64,000 bases of DNA, taken from the NCBI GenBank assembly GCA_017409345.1, contig JAFQSX010000002.1, positions 1-64,000 of the forward strand, given 5' to 3'. How positions within the stretch are numbered: the first letter of the stretch is position 1; each line of letters opens with the position of its first letter. Under the pieces are notes generated by a model, which did not search any database, was not told the origin of the DNA, and saw only the letters and a list, made by a program, of their open reading frames with translations. The DNA comes from Muribaculaceae bacterium (GTDB lineage: Bacteria; Bacteroidota; Bacteroidia; Bacteroidales; Muribaculaceae). Of the stretch, positions 27,431 through 36,789 are shown piece after piece. Made by a program: the position numbers and the translations under genes.

Positions 27431-28951
27431 ATGTTTAAACGATTTCATGGTTCACATTTGATGGAGGCATTGCAACGCAAAAAACTCCATCGCTTAATGT
27501 CAACTGAATTTTTGGCATCTCGCCTCACAAAAATCCTTATTGCATCTATCACAATGATTGTTCTTTGGGCTATCCCAACTGAATCATTTGGTATCGCAAA
27601 CCTCACATTAGTAGAACAACGCGTTATTGCAATCTTTGCATTTGCCACATTGATGTGGGTATTCAACGCAATCCCTGCTTGGACAACCTCTACATTTGTT
27701 GTCGTTCTGTTGCTCTTTGCCACATCTGATAGTAGTTTGTGGTTCTTCCGCGAAGGGATTCCAACTGAAGAATTAGGCAAACTCACAAGCTATAAATCAT
27801 TGATGGCTTGTTTCGCCGACCCTATCATTATGCTCTTTATCGGTGGTTTTATCATCGCTATAGCTGCAACCAAAACAGGGCTTGACGTAAAACTCGCCAA
27901 AGTGATGCTTAAGCCATTCGGCACTCAATCAAAATATGTATTATTAGGCTTTATCACCGTAACTGCCGTATTCTCAATGTTCTTGAGCAATACTGCCACA
28001 GCGGCTATGATGCTCACATTCTTGGCCCCTGTGCTTAAAGCTCTCCCTGCCGACGGTAAAGGTAAAATAGGCTTGGCTCTTGCTATTCCTGTTGCTGCTA
28101 ATATCGGTGGTATGGGTACTCCTATCGGTACACCTCCTAATGCTATCGCTTTGAAATATCTCAACGACCCAGAAGGTATGAATATGAATATCGGTTTCGG
28201 TGAATGGATGGCATTTATGATTCCTTTCACATTGCTACTCGTATTCATCTCTTGGGTTGTTTTATTGAAATTATTCCCCTTCAAACAAAAAACAATCCAT
28301 CTTGAAATCAAAGGTGAAGCAAAAAAAGACTGGCGCTCAATTACCGTTTATATTGTATTTGCATTAACTGTTCTCCTTTGGGTTCTCGACAAATATACCG
28401 GAGTAAACTCAAATGTTGTGGCAATGTTGCCCGTAGGTGTATTCTGTATCATCGGAGTAATTACTCGTCGCGACCTTGAAGAAATCAGTTGGGGTGTGCT
28501 ATGGATGGTTGCCGGTGGTTTTGCGCTCGGTGTAGCATTGAACCAAACCGGATTGGCAACTCACATCATCTCATCAATCCCATTCGACACATGGTCACCT
28601 GTGCTCGTTATCGTTGGTTCGGGTATCATTTGTTACGCAATGGCCAACTTCATCTCTCACACTGCTACAGCCAACCTTTTGGTTCCCATCTTGGCGGTTG
28701 CCGGTGGAAGTATGTCGGCTCAATTAGCTCCTCTTGGTGGCGTGTCAACATTGTTGATTGGTGTTGCAATCGCATCTTCTTTGGGTATGGTTCTTCCTAT
28801 CTCTACTCCTCCAAATGCGATGGCTCATGCAACAGGATTGATAGAACAAAAGAATATGGCCAAAGTTGGTATCATTATGGGGCTTATTGGTCTTGTTTTC
28901 GGCTATATAATGCTCATCATTCTTGGTTCTAACGGATTTATCGGAGGATAA
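27431..28951 (+). CDS. DASS (SLC13) sodium:dicarboxylate symporter
   Basis: 506 residues, about eleven to twelve membrane helices. Both substrate-binding signature loops of the divalent anion:Na+ symporter family are present: SNT at 186-188 in FLSNTATAAMM and SHT at 409-411 in FISHTATANLL, each paired with a TPPNA motif (GTPPNAIA near 233; STPPNAMA near 459). The substrate is probably a C4-dicarboxylate such as succinate, malate or fumarate; phosphate or sulfate are less likely given the neighbours. It is divergent from aspT-aspD and followed after about 120 bp by a porin gene that may deliver its substrate across the outer membrane. Confidence 0.87.
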   Translation: MFKRFHGSHLMEALQRKKLHRLMSTEFLASRLTKILIASITMIVLWAIPTESFGIANLTLVEQRVIAIFAFATLMWVFNAIPAWTTSTFVVVLLLFATSDSSLWFFREGIPTEELGKLTSYKSLMACFADPIIMLFIGGFIIAIAATKTGLDVKLAKVMLKPFGTQSKYVLLGFITVTAVFSMFLSNTATAAMMLTFLAPVLKALPADGKGKIGLALAIPVAANIGGMGTPIGTPPNAIALKYLNDPEGMNMNIGFGEWMAFMIPFTLLLVFISWVVLLKLFPFKQKTIHLEIKGEAKKDWRSITVYIVFALTVLLWVLDKYTGVNSNVVAMLPVGVFCIIGVITRRDLEEISWGVLWMVAGGFALGVALNQTGLATHIISSIPFDTWSPVLVIVGSGIICYAMANFISHTATANLLVPILAVAGGSMSAQLAPLGGVSTLLIGVAIASSLGMVLPISTPPNAMAHATGLIEQKNMAKVGIIMGLIGLVFGYIMLIILGSNGFIGG

Positions 28952-28971
28952 TTTTCTTGATAATACTAATC

Positions 28972-29044
28972 TAACTCCACTACATAGCAGAGGAGTTGGG
29001 TTTACATAATAACTCTCCCTATGTTTACTCAACAAAGGGGGAGT
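28972..29044 (+). promoter_or_regulatory. Two hairpins between the DASS and porin genes
   Basis: AACTCC/GGAGTT (28973-28978, 28992-28997) and ACTCTCCCT/AGGGGGAGT (29012-29020, 29036-29044, one wobble). No T tract follows, so they look like an mRNA-processing or stability element inside an operon and not a full terminator. Confidence 0.35.
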
Positions 29045-29073
29045 AATTATTAAAATAATCACCATTTTAAATT

Positions 29074-30300
29074 ATGAAAAAACATTTATTGTTTATATCT
29101 CTTTTAATCTTTGCTCTCAATAGTTTTGGCGAAGAAGTAGAATCAAAAAAAGGCTTTGACCTCAAAGTTTATGGTCAAATTCGTGCCGACTTGTTTTATA
29201 ACACTCGCGCTAATGAGGAAAGTGTCGACGGATTGTTTTATAGCTATCCCAAAGACCACAACTACGACGCCAATGGCAATGACCTAAACGACCAAGATAA
29301 TAGCAATCTATATCTCGTTTATTCTCGTCTTGGACTCGATGTAAAAGGCCCTAAATTAGGCAACGCAAAGACTTCGGCTAAGATCGAATTTGACTTCCGC
29401 GGTTCAGGCACTACTCTATCCACCGTGCGTCTTCGTCACGCATACCTCAACCTCGATTGGGGAAAATCATCGGTACTCGTAGGTCAAACTTGGAACCCTC
29501 TTTATGGCGATGTTGCTCCACAAGTGCTTAACCTCAACATGGGTTCTCCATTCCAACCATTCGGCCGTGCTCCTCAAGTACGTTACCGCTACAACAACAA
29601 GAATGTACAACTCACTGCCACTGCATTGTGGCAATCGCAATATTGCTCTAACGGCCCCGACGGCAAAAGCAACAAATATATCAAAAACAGCTGTGTGCCC
29701 GAATTCTATTTTGGAGCCGATTATAAGACAAAGAATTTCATCGTTGGTGCCGGTATCGACGTAATTTCTCTCGTGCCTCGCACTCAAGCAACCGTAGGTG
29801 GCAACACTTTTAAAGTTGATGAGCGTGTAACATCGGTTTCTCCCGAAGTGCATATAAAATTTACCTCTCCCATGTGGTATGTGGCAGCAAAGAGCGTGCT
29901 TGGCTCAAACCTCACCCACACTTCAATGCTCGGTGGATATGGAGTGAGCGGCATTGATGCCGTTACAGGTGAGCAATCATATAGCCCCAACCGCAATTCT
30001 TCGTCATGGATCAACGTGGTATATGGCAAGAAATGGAAAGTGGGCGTATTTGGCGGATATATGAAAAACCTCGGCACTACCGATGCCGTTTCTAAAATGT
30101 ATGGCACAGGCACCGATATCGATCAACTACTTTGTGGGTCAGCCGAAGTGACCTATAATCTTCCTCATTGGCGTTTTGGTGTTGAATATAACTACACAAC
30201 AGCATGGTATGGCGACCTCAACCCCTCCAATGGCAAAATCATCAACACACATTCTGTAGGCAATCATCGTGCCGTAGCCTCTGCTACATTTATGTTCTAA
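29074..30300 (+). CDS. Outer-membrane porin, DcaP-like
   Basis: 408 residues. Signal peptide 1-19 (ALNSFG), then beta-barrel sequence: an opening strand DLKVYGQIRADLFYNTR, the conserved LVYSRLGLDVKGPKLGNAKTSAKIEFDF and RLRHAYLNLDWGKSSVLVGQTW, and a C-terminal phenylalanine (SATFMF). The family forms trimeric diffusion channels for small organic anions in other bacteria. Position directly after the DASS transporter suggests it passes the same dicarboxylate (inference). It ends in a strong terminator. Confidence 0.8.
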   Translation: MKKHLLFISLLIFALNSFGEEVESKKGFDLKVYGQIRADLFYNTRANEESVDGLFYSYPKDHNYDANGNDLNDQDNSNLYLVYSRLGLDVKGPKLGNAKTSAKIEFDFRGSGTTLSTVRLRHAYLNLDWGKSSVLVGQTWNPLYGDVAPQVLNLNMGSPFQPFGRAPQVRYRYNNKNVQLTATALWQSQYCSNGPDGKSNKYIKNSCVPEFYFGADYKTKNFIVGAGIDVISLVPRTQATVGGNTFKVDERVTSVSPEVHIKFTSPMWYVAAKSVLGSNLTHTSMLGGYGVSGIDAVTGEQSYSPNRNSSSWINVVYGKKWKVGVFGGYMKNLGTTDAVSKMYGTGTDIDQLLCGSAEVTYNLPHWRFGVEYNYTTAWYGDLNPSNGKIINTHSVGNHRAVASATFMF

Positions 30301-30328
30301 AGTTAATTAAAACTCCCACATATAAAGC

Positions 30329-30363
30329 AAGCGAGCAACCCGATTGGGTTGCTCGCTTTGTTA
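30329..30363 (+). terminator. Terminator after porin
   Basis: 13-bp perfect stem 30329-30341 / 30346-30358 (AAGCGAGCAACCC and complement) with GATT loop, followed by TTTGTTATT. Confidence 0.85.
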
Positions 30364-30398
30364 TTGAGAACAATGAGAGATTAACTCTCAATATTCTA

Positions 30399-30917
30399 TT
30401 ATTTTACAATTACTTTTGATACTTTGTTCCCTTGAACCTTGATGAAGATTCCGTTAGAAGGATTAGCAACTTTCAAACCTTGGAGGTTGTAGTATTCAAT
30501 AGGAGCGTTAGCATCATCAACCACTACCCCTTCAACACCAGCTGAAGGCAAGAAGAGCATTTTGGTAGTAGGAAGTAGTTTTTCACAATCCCAGCCAAAT
30601 AGTGCATTGTGGTCAACCGATTCAGTTTCGTCCCATGGAGAATCGAAACGAGTGCGCAAAGGAGCGTTTGGCTTGTCATAGCAATAGTCTCCTTGGAATG
30701 TAACGCCTTCAAATTGTGTTCCGGGAGCATCTTTGAACACCATGATAGCAAGAGTACCACCTTTGTATTCAAATCCTTCAGGAAGTTGGATAGTCCACTC
30801 TTTATCGGTAGATCTGATTGGAGCATTCCCGTCGAATACCAATGTCATTTCATCTGATTTGAGATTTGATGCGCGAAGGTCGGTTCTATCGGTTTCGGCA
30901 ACCCACACAAATGCCAT
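30399..30917 (-). pseudogene. Orphan C-terminal piece of a T9SS-secreted protein
   Basis: 172 residues with no signal peptide, although the last 35 residues (IEYYNLQGLKVANPSNGIF then VSKVIVK) are a textbook T9SS type A sorting tail, which only works on exported proteins. The preceding part (FEYKGGTLAIMVFKDAPG) looks like one beta-sandwich domain of a larger surface protein. The frame begins only 3 bp after the stop of the AraC gene, so the natural N-terminus has probably been deleted. It may still be co-transcribed with the regulator. I treat it as a gene remnant; a leaderless functional protein is less likely. Confidence 0.55.
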
Positions 30918-30920
30918 TTG

Positions 30921-31706
30921 TCATGAATGTAATAATTTAAACTCTTTGGGAGAAATGCCTGTGTATAGTTTAAAATATTTACGAAATGTATATTGCTCGG
31001 GGAAGGACAATTCTTGTGCCACCTCTTTTATCGATAGGTTGCGCATACGCAACAACTTCTTTGCTTGATTTATCGTCACAACAGCAATCCACTCCGATGG
31101 TGTGCGATTAGATACATTCTTGATTATTCTTGTGAAATGATTAGGTGAAAGGTTTAATGCATCGGCATAAAATTTCACCTGTCTTTGTTTTTTAAAATGT
31201 TGAAACAACAAGAGTGCAAATTTAATCATAACATCTCTACCCCTCTCAATCTCCTTTGGACGGAAATCGTTTTGGCGTAAAAATATTTTTGAATACTCCA
31301 ATATAGAAGCCTGCTCCATCAATATTATTATACTCTTTATAACTTGATATTGTTTGGCCGAGATATCTGATTTTGACAATTCTTGTTTATACTCATCGAT
31401 ATGTTGCTTATTTCGCAAAAGTATTAGTTGCTCCTGTTCATTACAAGTGCTATAAAACTTATTTTGTAGCACAAACTCTTGCGCTACCTCAATATTTTTT
31501 TCGGCAATAGGAGCAAGAACTTCCATATCCTCTTCAAAAATAGCTACAACCTCAAAATTGCCATATTCTTTTAACTTGTTTATTTGCACAAGAGGAGATT
31601 TCACTAATGCATCACCTGCATTTATTTTACACAATCGATCATTCACCTGCATTTCACACCCTCCATTCACACAAAGGTAGAGCCCAAAATATAAATCATT
31701 TTCCAT
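30921..31706 (-). CDS. AraC-family transcriptional regulator
   Basis: 261 residues. An N-terminal cupin-like sensor domain (CEMQVNDRLCKINAGDALV) is followed by a helical linker and a C-terminal AraC DNA-binding domain at about 165-261 with two helix-turn-helix motifs: VKFYADALNLSPNHFTRIIK and SIKEVAQELSFPEQYTFRKYFKLYTGISPKEF. It is divergent from the TolC/HlyD/ABC operon and probably controls it. A perfect minus-strand -7 element TATCTTTG lies at 31729-31736. The effector is unknown. Confidence 0.87.
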   Translation of the reverse strand: MENDLYFGLYLCVNGGCEMQVNDRLCKINAGDALVKSPLVQINKLKEYGNFEVVAIFEEDMEVLAPIAEKNIEVAQEFVLQNKFYSTCNEQEQLILLRNKQHIDEYKQELSKSDISAKQYQVIKSIIILMEQASILEYSKIFLRQNDFRPKEIERGRDVMIKFALLLFQHFKKQRQVKFYADALNLSPNHFTRIIKNVSNRTPSEWIAVVTINQAKKLLRMRNLSIKEVAQELSFPEQYTFRKYFKLYTGISPKEFKLLHS

Positions 31707-31728
31707 ATTATCAAGTTTGTTTACATCA

Positions 31729-31852
31729 CAAAGATAGTAATTTCACCTAAACAAATAGCTGAAATATAGACATCAAAAACAATATTGATGGATTTTGCTC
31801 AATTTTTGCATATAATTGGCATTTTTTCACCACCACCACTCTTATATCTTTG
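31729..31852. promoter_or_regulatory. Divergent promoters, araC gene and efflux operon
   Basis: Minus-strand TATCTTTG at 31729-31736 for the regulator and plus-strand TATCTTTG at 31845-31852 for the efflux operon, 27 bp before its start. The -33 boxes are poor (TTGG at 31816-31819, 25-bp spacing), as expected for an activator-dependent promoter. Confidence 0.55.
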
Positions 31853-31878
31853 CATAATAAATTTTAATAGATAAAATT

Positions 31879-33159
31879 ATGAGGTATTTTTGTTTATTAT
31901 GCAGCATGATATTAGTTGCAATATCTTCATCGCATGCTCAATCACTCGAGGTGTGCCACAAACTTGCAAGCGAGCACTATCCCGAGATTAAGCAATATGA
32001 CCTAATCTCACTTACCGAGCAATACAACTTATCAAATGCCGCAAAAGCTTGGCTCCCTCAAATCTCAATATCGGGACAAGCATCTTACCAATCGGCTACG
32101 CCCACCTACCCCGAGGCATTTAAATCTATTATGCAAGCCAACGGAATGGATATGGTGGGGATTAGAAAAGATCAATATAAGATAGGTATTGATGTGTCGC
32201 AAAACATTTGGGACGGGGGCAAATCAAAAGCATCAAAGGCTATAACAATCGCCGAGGCAAACGAACAACGCCTGCATACCGATGTTTCGCTCTACGATCT
32301 TCAAGCACGCGTCAACAACATATATTTCGGCATATTACTCCTCGAAGAGCGCATCACGCAAACCAATGCTTTAATTTCCTTACTTGACAACAACCTTTCA
32401 CGCATGCGCACTTATCACAATAACGGAGTGGCAACTCAAGCAGATGTGGATATAATTGAAGCCGAACTATTAACAGCAAAGCAAACCCTTAACCAGCTCG
32501 AATCATCGCGCGCAAGTTATCGACACATGTTAGAAACTTTTATAGGGAAGCCTCTCACCTCCGAAAAGTTAGAACGACCAACAATGACGAGCATAAATAG
32601 TCGCACATCGGCACGCCCTGAGTTGGATTTCTTTAATGCTCAAAAAAATAAAATCGAGGCTCAACGCAATGCCCTTAATGCTTCTCTTATGCCACAAGTG
32701 AGTGCATTTGCTCAAGGATATTATGGCTACCCTGGAATGGATATGTTTAAAAGCATGCGCTCGGCCGATTGGAGCCTAAATGCTATTATCGGTGTTAAAA
32801 TGTCGTGGAACTTTGGCGCTTTTTATACCAAAAACAACAATATTGAAAAACTTAATATCGCGCAAAAACAAATAGATATTCAACGAGATGTTTTTCTTTT
32901 CAACACCGAAATTCAAACAACCCATTACGACGAAGAAATTATAAGACTGCGCAAAACCATTGACGAAGATAGTCGCATAGTTGAACTGCGTAGCAATGTG
33001 AGAATGGCAGCCGAATCTCAACTTAAAAACGGAGTAATTGATGCCACCGACTTGCTTCGCAAGATTACTGATGAGACCACTGCCTCACTCAATCGCAGCA
33101 CTCACGAGATAGAATTACTACAAGCAATATATAACTTAAAAAACATTTTAAATCAATAA
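31879..33159 (+). CDS. TolC-family outer-membrane efflux protein
   Basis: 426 residues. Signal peptide 1-20 (ISSSHAQ), then the two-fold repeated coiled-coil and beta-barrel arrangement of outer-membrane efflux proteins: KAWLPQISISGQASYQSATP in the first half and NASLMPQVSAFAQGYYG in the second, each starting a barrel segment after long helices. It forms the trimeric exit duct for the ABC-2 exporter encoded downstream. First gene of a six-gene operon; the HlyD gene follows after 3 bp. Confidence 0.88.
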   Translation: MRYFCLLCSMILVAISSSHAQSLEVCHKLASEHYPEIKQYDLISLTEQYNLSNAAKAWLPQISISGQASYQSATPTYPEAFKSIMQANGMDMVGIRKDQYKIGIDVSQNIWDGGKSKASKAITIAEANEQRLHTDVSLYDLQARVNNIYFGILLLEERITQTNALISLLDNNLSRMRTYHNNGVATQADVDIIEAELLTAKQTLNQLESSRASYRHMLETFIGKPLTSEKLERPTMTSINSRTSARPELDFFNAQKNKIEAQRNALNASLMPQVSAFAQGYYGYPGMDMFKSMRSADWSLNAIIGVKMSWNFGAFYTKNNNIEKLNIAQKQIDIQRDVFLFNTEIQTTHYDEEIIRLRKTIDEDSRIVELRSNVRMAAESQLKNGVIDATDLLRKITDETTASLNRSTHEIELLQAIYNLKNILNQ

Positions 33160-33162
33160 AAT

Positions 33163-34047
33163 ATGAAACATATAACATATTTAGCCATTGCGTTACTCAT
33201 GGTATCGTGTGGCGAAGAGGCTCAATTTGATGCACAAGGAACATTTGAGGCTACCGAGGTAGTTGTTTCGGCCGAAGGTGCAGGCAAAATTCTCAAATTT
33301 GATGTATCGGAAGGTTCAACCGTTGAAGCTGGCAAGCAAGTAGGAGTTATTGACAATATTCAACTCGATCTCAAACGCCAGCAATTAAAGGCTCAACAAT
33401 CGGCGATACTTAATTCTCGCCCCGATGTAAAAAAACAAGTTGCTTCTCTTAAAAGTCAAATCTCAAAGCAAAAAGATGAACTCAAACGCGTGGACAATAT
33501 GTTGCGCGACGGCGCTTCTACTCAAAAACAACACGACGACATAGAGGCACACATACGCGTGCTTGAGAGCCAATTAGAAGCCACACTCTCTAACCTCAAC
33601 AACACAAACTTAACTATCAAAGACAATTCTACTGCATTGGATATTCAGATTGCAGCGCTTGATGACCAAATTGCGAAATGCAACATCTCATCGCCCATTA
33701 ATGGCACTGTATTGGTCAAATATGTCGAAAGCGGCGAACTTGCCACAGTGGGTAAACCTCTCATGAAGATTGCCGACCTTGAAAATGTGTATCTTCGTGC
33801 TTACTTTACATCGGATCAATTGGCCGACATTAAACTCGGTGATACTGTTACTGTCACTGCCGACTTTGGTGGCGACAAACGATATGACTACAAAGGTCGC
33901 ATCACATGGATTTCTTCAGAAAGCGAATTCACTCCTAAAACCATTCAGACCAAAGATTCTCGCGCCAATCTTGTTTATGCAGTTAAGATTGCTGTTAAAA
34001 ATGATGGTCGCATTAAAATAGGTCTTACAGGCGAAGTGAAGTTATAA
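33163..34047 (+). CDS. HlyD/YbhG-type periplasmic adaptor lipoprotein
   Basis: 294 residues. Lipoprotein signal with lipid cysteine near residue 16 (LLMVSC), a split biotinyl-lipoyl domain (VVVSAEGAGKILKFDVSEGSTVEAGKQVG, closed by ISSPINGTVLVKYVESGELATVGKPL), a long alpha-hairpin of about 100 residues between the halves, and a beta-barrel domain with GLTGEVKL at the end. It links the inner-membrane ABC permeases to the TolC-type duct. Spacing is 3 bp from the gene before and 1 bp to the gene after. Confidence 0.88.
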   Translation: MKHITYLAIALLMVSCGEEAQFDAQGTFEATEVVVSAEGAGKILKFDVSEGSTVEAGKQVGVIDNIQLDLKRQQLKAQQSAILNSRPDVKKQVASLKSQISKQKDELKRVDNMLRDGASTQKQHDDIEAHIRVLESQLEATLSNLNNTNLTIKDNSTALDIQIAALDDQIAKCNISSPINGTVLVKYVESGELATVGKPLMKIADLENVYLRAYFTSDQLADIKLGDTVTVTADFGGDKRYDYKGRITWISSESEFTPKTIQTKDSRANLVYAVKIAVKNDGRIKIGLTGEVKL

Positions 34048-34048
34048 C

Positions 34049-34948
34049 ATGAATGCCATAGAGATACATAATTTGTCAAAAAGTTATGGCAAAGTGCAAG
34101 CCCTCAAAAACATTTCGTTTGAGGTGCAACAAGGCGAGCTCTTTGGGCTTATAGGCCCCGACGGCGCTGGAAAAAGCACACTTTTTCGCCTTCTCACCAC
34201 TCTACTCAACCCCGACGAAGGGAGCGCCAAAATTGATGGGCTCGACATGGTAAAGGACTATCGTTTGATTCGTTCGAGAGTGGGCTACATGCCTGGCCGA
34301 TTCTCACTATACCCCGACTTGTCGGTTGAAGAGAATTTGCAATTTTTTGCCGCATTGTTTGGCGTAAAAATTGAGGACTCCTACGACCTCATTGCACCTA
34401 TTTACTCACAAATTGAGCCATTTCGCACTCGTAAAGCCGGCAAACTATCGGGTGGTATGAAACAAAAACTTGCTCTCTCTTGCGCATTAATTCATCGTCC
34501 AAGCGTTTTATTTTTAGATGAACCCACAACTGGTGTTGATGCCGTTTCGCGCAACGAATTTTGGGATATGCTTGCCACTCTTAAAACTCAAGGCATCACT
34601 ATTTTTGTCTCCACCCCTTACATGGATGAGGCTAGTCGATGCGACCGCATTGCTCTTTGTAATGAGGGGAGCATATTGAGCATTGACACGCCACAAGGCA
34701 TTGTTCAGCATTTTGACGCCCCTATCTACGGCATAAGGGCAAACAATATGCTCGCGTTATTAGAATCGGCTCGCAATGCTCAAGGAGTGATTGATTGTTA
34801 CCCATCGGGCGAATGGCACCACTTGGTTGCAAACACCAATTTTGATGTGAGCAAATTTGAATCAGAATTTAATCACATGGATGATTTTATCATAAAATCA
34901 ATCGAACCCACTATCGAAGATGTGTTTATTAAATTGATGAAAAGATGA
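34049..34948 (+). CDS. ABC exporter ATPase 1 (YbhF N-half-like)
   Basis: 299 residues. Walker A GPDGAGKST (36-44), signature LSGGM (133-137), Walker B with D157-E158. The switch (H-loop) histidine is replaced by proline (STPYMDEA, P190), so this subunit's own ATP site is probably weak or inactive. A C-terminal extension of about 80 residues follows. Its counterpart in enterobacteria is the first half of the fused YbhF protein; here the halves are separate genes that overlap by ATGA (34945-34948). It energises export by the two ABC-2 permeases downstream. Confidence 0.9.
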   Translation: MNAIEIHNLSKSYGKVQALKNISFEVQQGELFGLIGPDGAGKSTLFRLLTTLLNPDEGSAKIDGLDMVKDYRLIRSRVGYMPGRFSLYPDLSVEENLQFFAALFGVKIEDSYDLIAPIYSQIEPFRTRKAGKLSGGMKQKLALSCALIHRPSVLFLDEPTTGVDAVSRNEFWDMLATLKTQGITIFVSTPYMDEASRCDRIALCNEGSILSIDTPQGIVQHFDAPIYGIRANNMLALLESARNAQGVIDCYPSGEWHHLVANTNFDVSKFESEFNHMDDFIIKSIEPTIEDVFIKLMKR

Positions 34949-35685
34949 GCGACATAGTAATATCGGTAAAAAACCTCACCAAGCAATTTGGCAACTTCGT
35001 GGCGGTCGATAACATTTCGTTTGATGTGCAACGAGGAGAGATTTTTGGTTTTCTTGGAGCAAATGGAGCAGGAAAAACTACTGCAATGCGCATGCTATGT
35101 GGGTTAAGTTATCCCACATCGGGCAGTGGCACTGTTGCAGGTTATGATGTGATGCGAAACGGCGAGCAAATTAAACGCCACATAGGATACATGAGCCAAC
35201 GATTTTCGCTATATAACGACCTCACTGTGTTGGAAAACATGCGCCTATTTGCCAGCATTTATGGCCTTTCAAAAAAGCATACCGAAGAGCGCGCAACCGA
35301 GTTACTTAATCAACTCAACTTTATGTCGGAGCGCAATACTCTTGTAGGGTCATTACCACTAGGATGGAAACAAAAACTATCGTTTGTAATTGCTACAATT
35401 CACCATCCCGATGTAATTTTTCTCGACGAGCCCACCGGTGGAGTTGATCCCATTACTCGCCGCCAGTTTTGGGAACTAATATATAAAGCCGCCGAAAATG
35501 GAACAACTATATTTGTCACCACTCACTACATGGATGAAGCCGAGTATTGTTCACGGGTGTCAATAATGGTTGATGGCAAAATATGTGCTCTCGACACGCC
35601 TACACGCCTCAAAGAGCAATATAGCGCCAACTCGATGGATGAGGTATTTCGCACATTGGCTCGAGGAGCAAAGAGAGGAGGATAA
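34945..35685 (+). CDS. ABC exporter ATPase 2 (YbhF C-half-like)
   Basis: 246 residues. Walker A GANGAGKTT (38-46), Walker B D161-E162 and the switch histidine H194 (VTTHYMDEA) are intact, but the signature is degenerate (SLPLGW, 136-141, in place of LSGGQ). This is complementary to ATPase 1: in a heterodimer one composite ATP site would be canonical and the other degenerate. The permease gene follows after 5 bp. Confidence 0.9.
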   Translation: MSDIVISVKNLTKQFGNFVAVDNISFDVQRGEIFGFLGANGAGKTTAMRMLCGLSYPTSGSGTVAGYDVMRNGEQIKRHIGYMSQRFSLYNDLTVLENMRLFASIYGLSKKHTEERATELLNQLNFMSERNTLVGSLPLGWKQKLSFVIATIHHPDVIFLDEPTGGVDPITRRQFWELIYKAAENGTTIFVTTHYMDEAEYCSRVSIMVDGKICALDTPTRLKEQYSANSMDEVFRTLARGAKRGG

Positions 35686-35690
35686 TTGTC

Positions 35691-36785
35691 ATGAAAGGGA
35701 ATTTTGGATCATTCGTAAAAAAAGAGTCGTTGCACATTCTTCGTGACAAACGCACTATGCTCGTCGTTATGCTCATTCCAGTCGTGCTAATGTTGCTATT
35801 TGGCTTTGCTATTTCAACCGAGGTAAATAATATAAATGTGGCAGTAGTGGCATCTAATCGCACCGATGGGGTGAAAGATGCCGTAGAGCAAATTTCACAA
35901 AACGAATATTTCACTTTTTGTGGATACATATCACCCGACCAAATAGACTCCAAATTACGATCAAGCGAGGTTGGCGCTGTCGTAGTATTTGCAGCCGACT
36001 ATGACCGTCGTGTTGAGCAAGCCTCTAAGGGAATCCCGTCAAAGCCACTCATTCAATTGATTGTTGACGCCTCAAATGTAAACACAGCCGGCTCGGCTAC
36101 AGCCTACCTGCAGAATATCTTGCTCAAATCTGATGCGCAACAAGCAATGTTTGAAACTCGCATGTTATTTAATCCGCAATTAAAAAGTGCTTATAACTTC
36201 GTTCCAGGAATTATGGGTCTCATCTTCATTCTTGTGTGTGCAATGATGACATCGGTATCTATTGTTAGAGAGAAAGAAGTGGGCACAATGGAGGTTTTAC
36301 TCGTTTCACCCGTTCGCCCTGTAAAAATCATTTTTGCCAAGATGATTCCTTATTTCACGATTTCGTGCATAGTGCTTGTAATGATTCTTCTACTTGCTCG
36401 ATATTTGCTTGGGGTTCCAATGTCGGGCGGCATTTGGGGCATATTTTCTTTGTCACTGCTTTACTTGGTGCTATCACTTTCTCTTGGGCTACTTATTTCA
36501 ACCATTGCCCAAACCCAAATAGCAGCATTATTGATGTCGGCAATGGTGTTAATGATGCCCATCTTAATGCTTTCGGGGCTATTATTCCCCATCGAGAACC
36601 TCCCATCATTTTTCCAAGTATTATCAAATATTATCCCTGCCCGATGGTATATTGATGCCATGCGCAAAATGATGATACAAGGCGATGCCATCACGGCTGT
36701 TTGGCACAATTGTGCTATTTTGCTCGGCATGACCATCGCCTTATTAGGCATATCTCTCAAAAAGTTCAACGACAAACTCGAATAG
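35691..36785 (+). CDS. ABC-2 permease (YbhS-like)
   Basis: 364 residues. One helix near the N-terminus (MLVVMLIPVVLMLLFGFAIS), a periplasmic domain of about 140 residues, then five helices at the C-terminus. The conserved VREKEVGTMEVLLVSPVRP sits at the cytoplasmic start of the second block, as in ABC-2/DrrB-type exporters. Co-translated with the ATPases and with the next permease (4-bp gap), it forms half of the transmembrane channel. Likely substrates are lipophilic or cationic toxic compounds by analogy with YbhFSR; not shown here. Confidence 0.87.
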   Translation: MKGNFGSFVKKESLHILRDKRTMLVVMLIPVVLMLLFGFAISTEVNNINVAVVASNRTDGVKDAVEQISQNEYFTFCGYISPDQIDSKLRSSEVGAVVVFAADYDRRVEQASKGIPSKPLIQLIVDASNVNTAGSATAYLQNILLKSDAQQAMFETRMLFNPQLKSAYNFVPGIMGLIFILVCAMMTSVSIVREKEVGTMEVLLVSPVRPVKIIFAKMIPYFTISCIVLVMILLLARYLLGVPMSGGIWGIFSLSLLYLVLSLSLGLLISTIAQTQIAALLMSAMVLMMPILMLSGLLFPIENLPSFFQVLSNIIPARWYIDAMRKMMIQGDAITAVWHNCAILLGMTIALLGISLKKFNDKLE

Positions 36786-36789
36786 CCCT

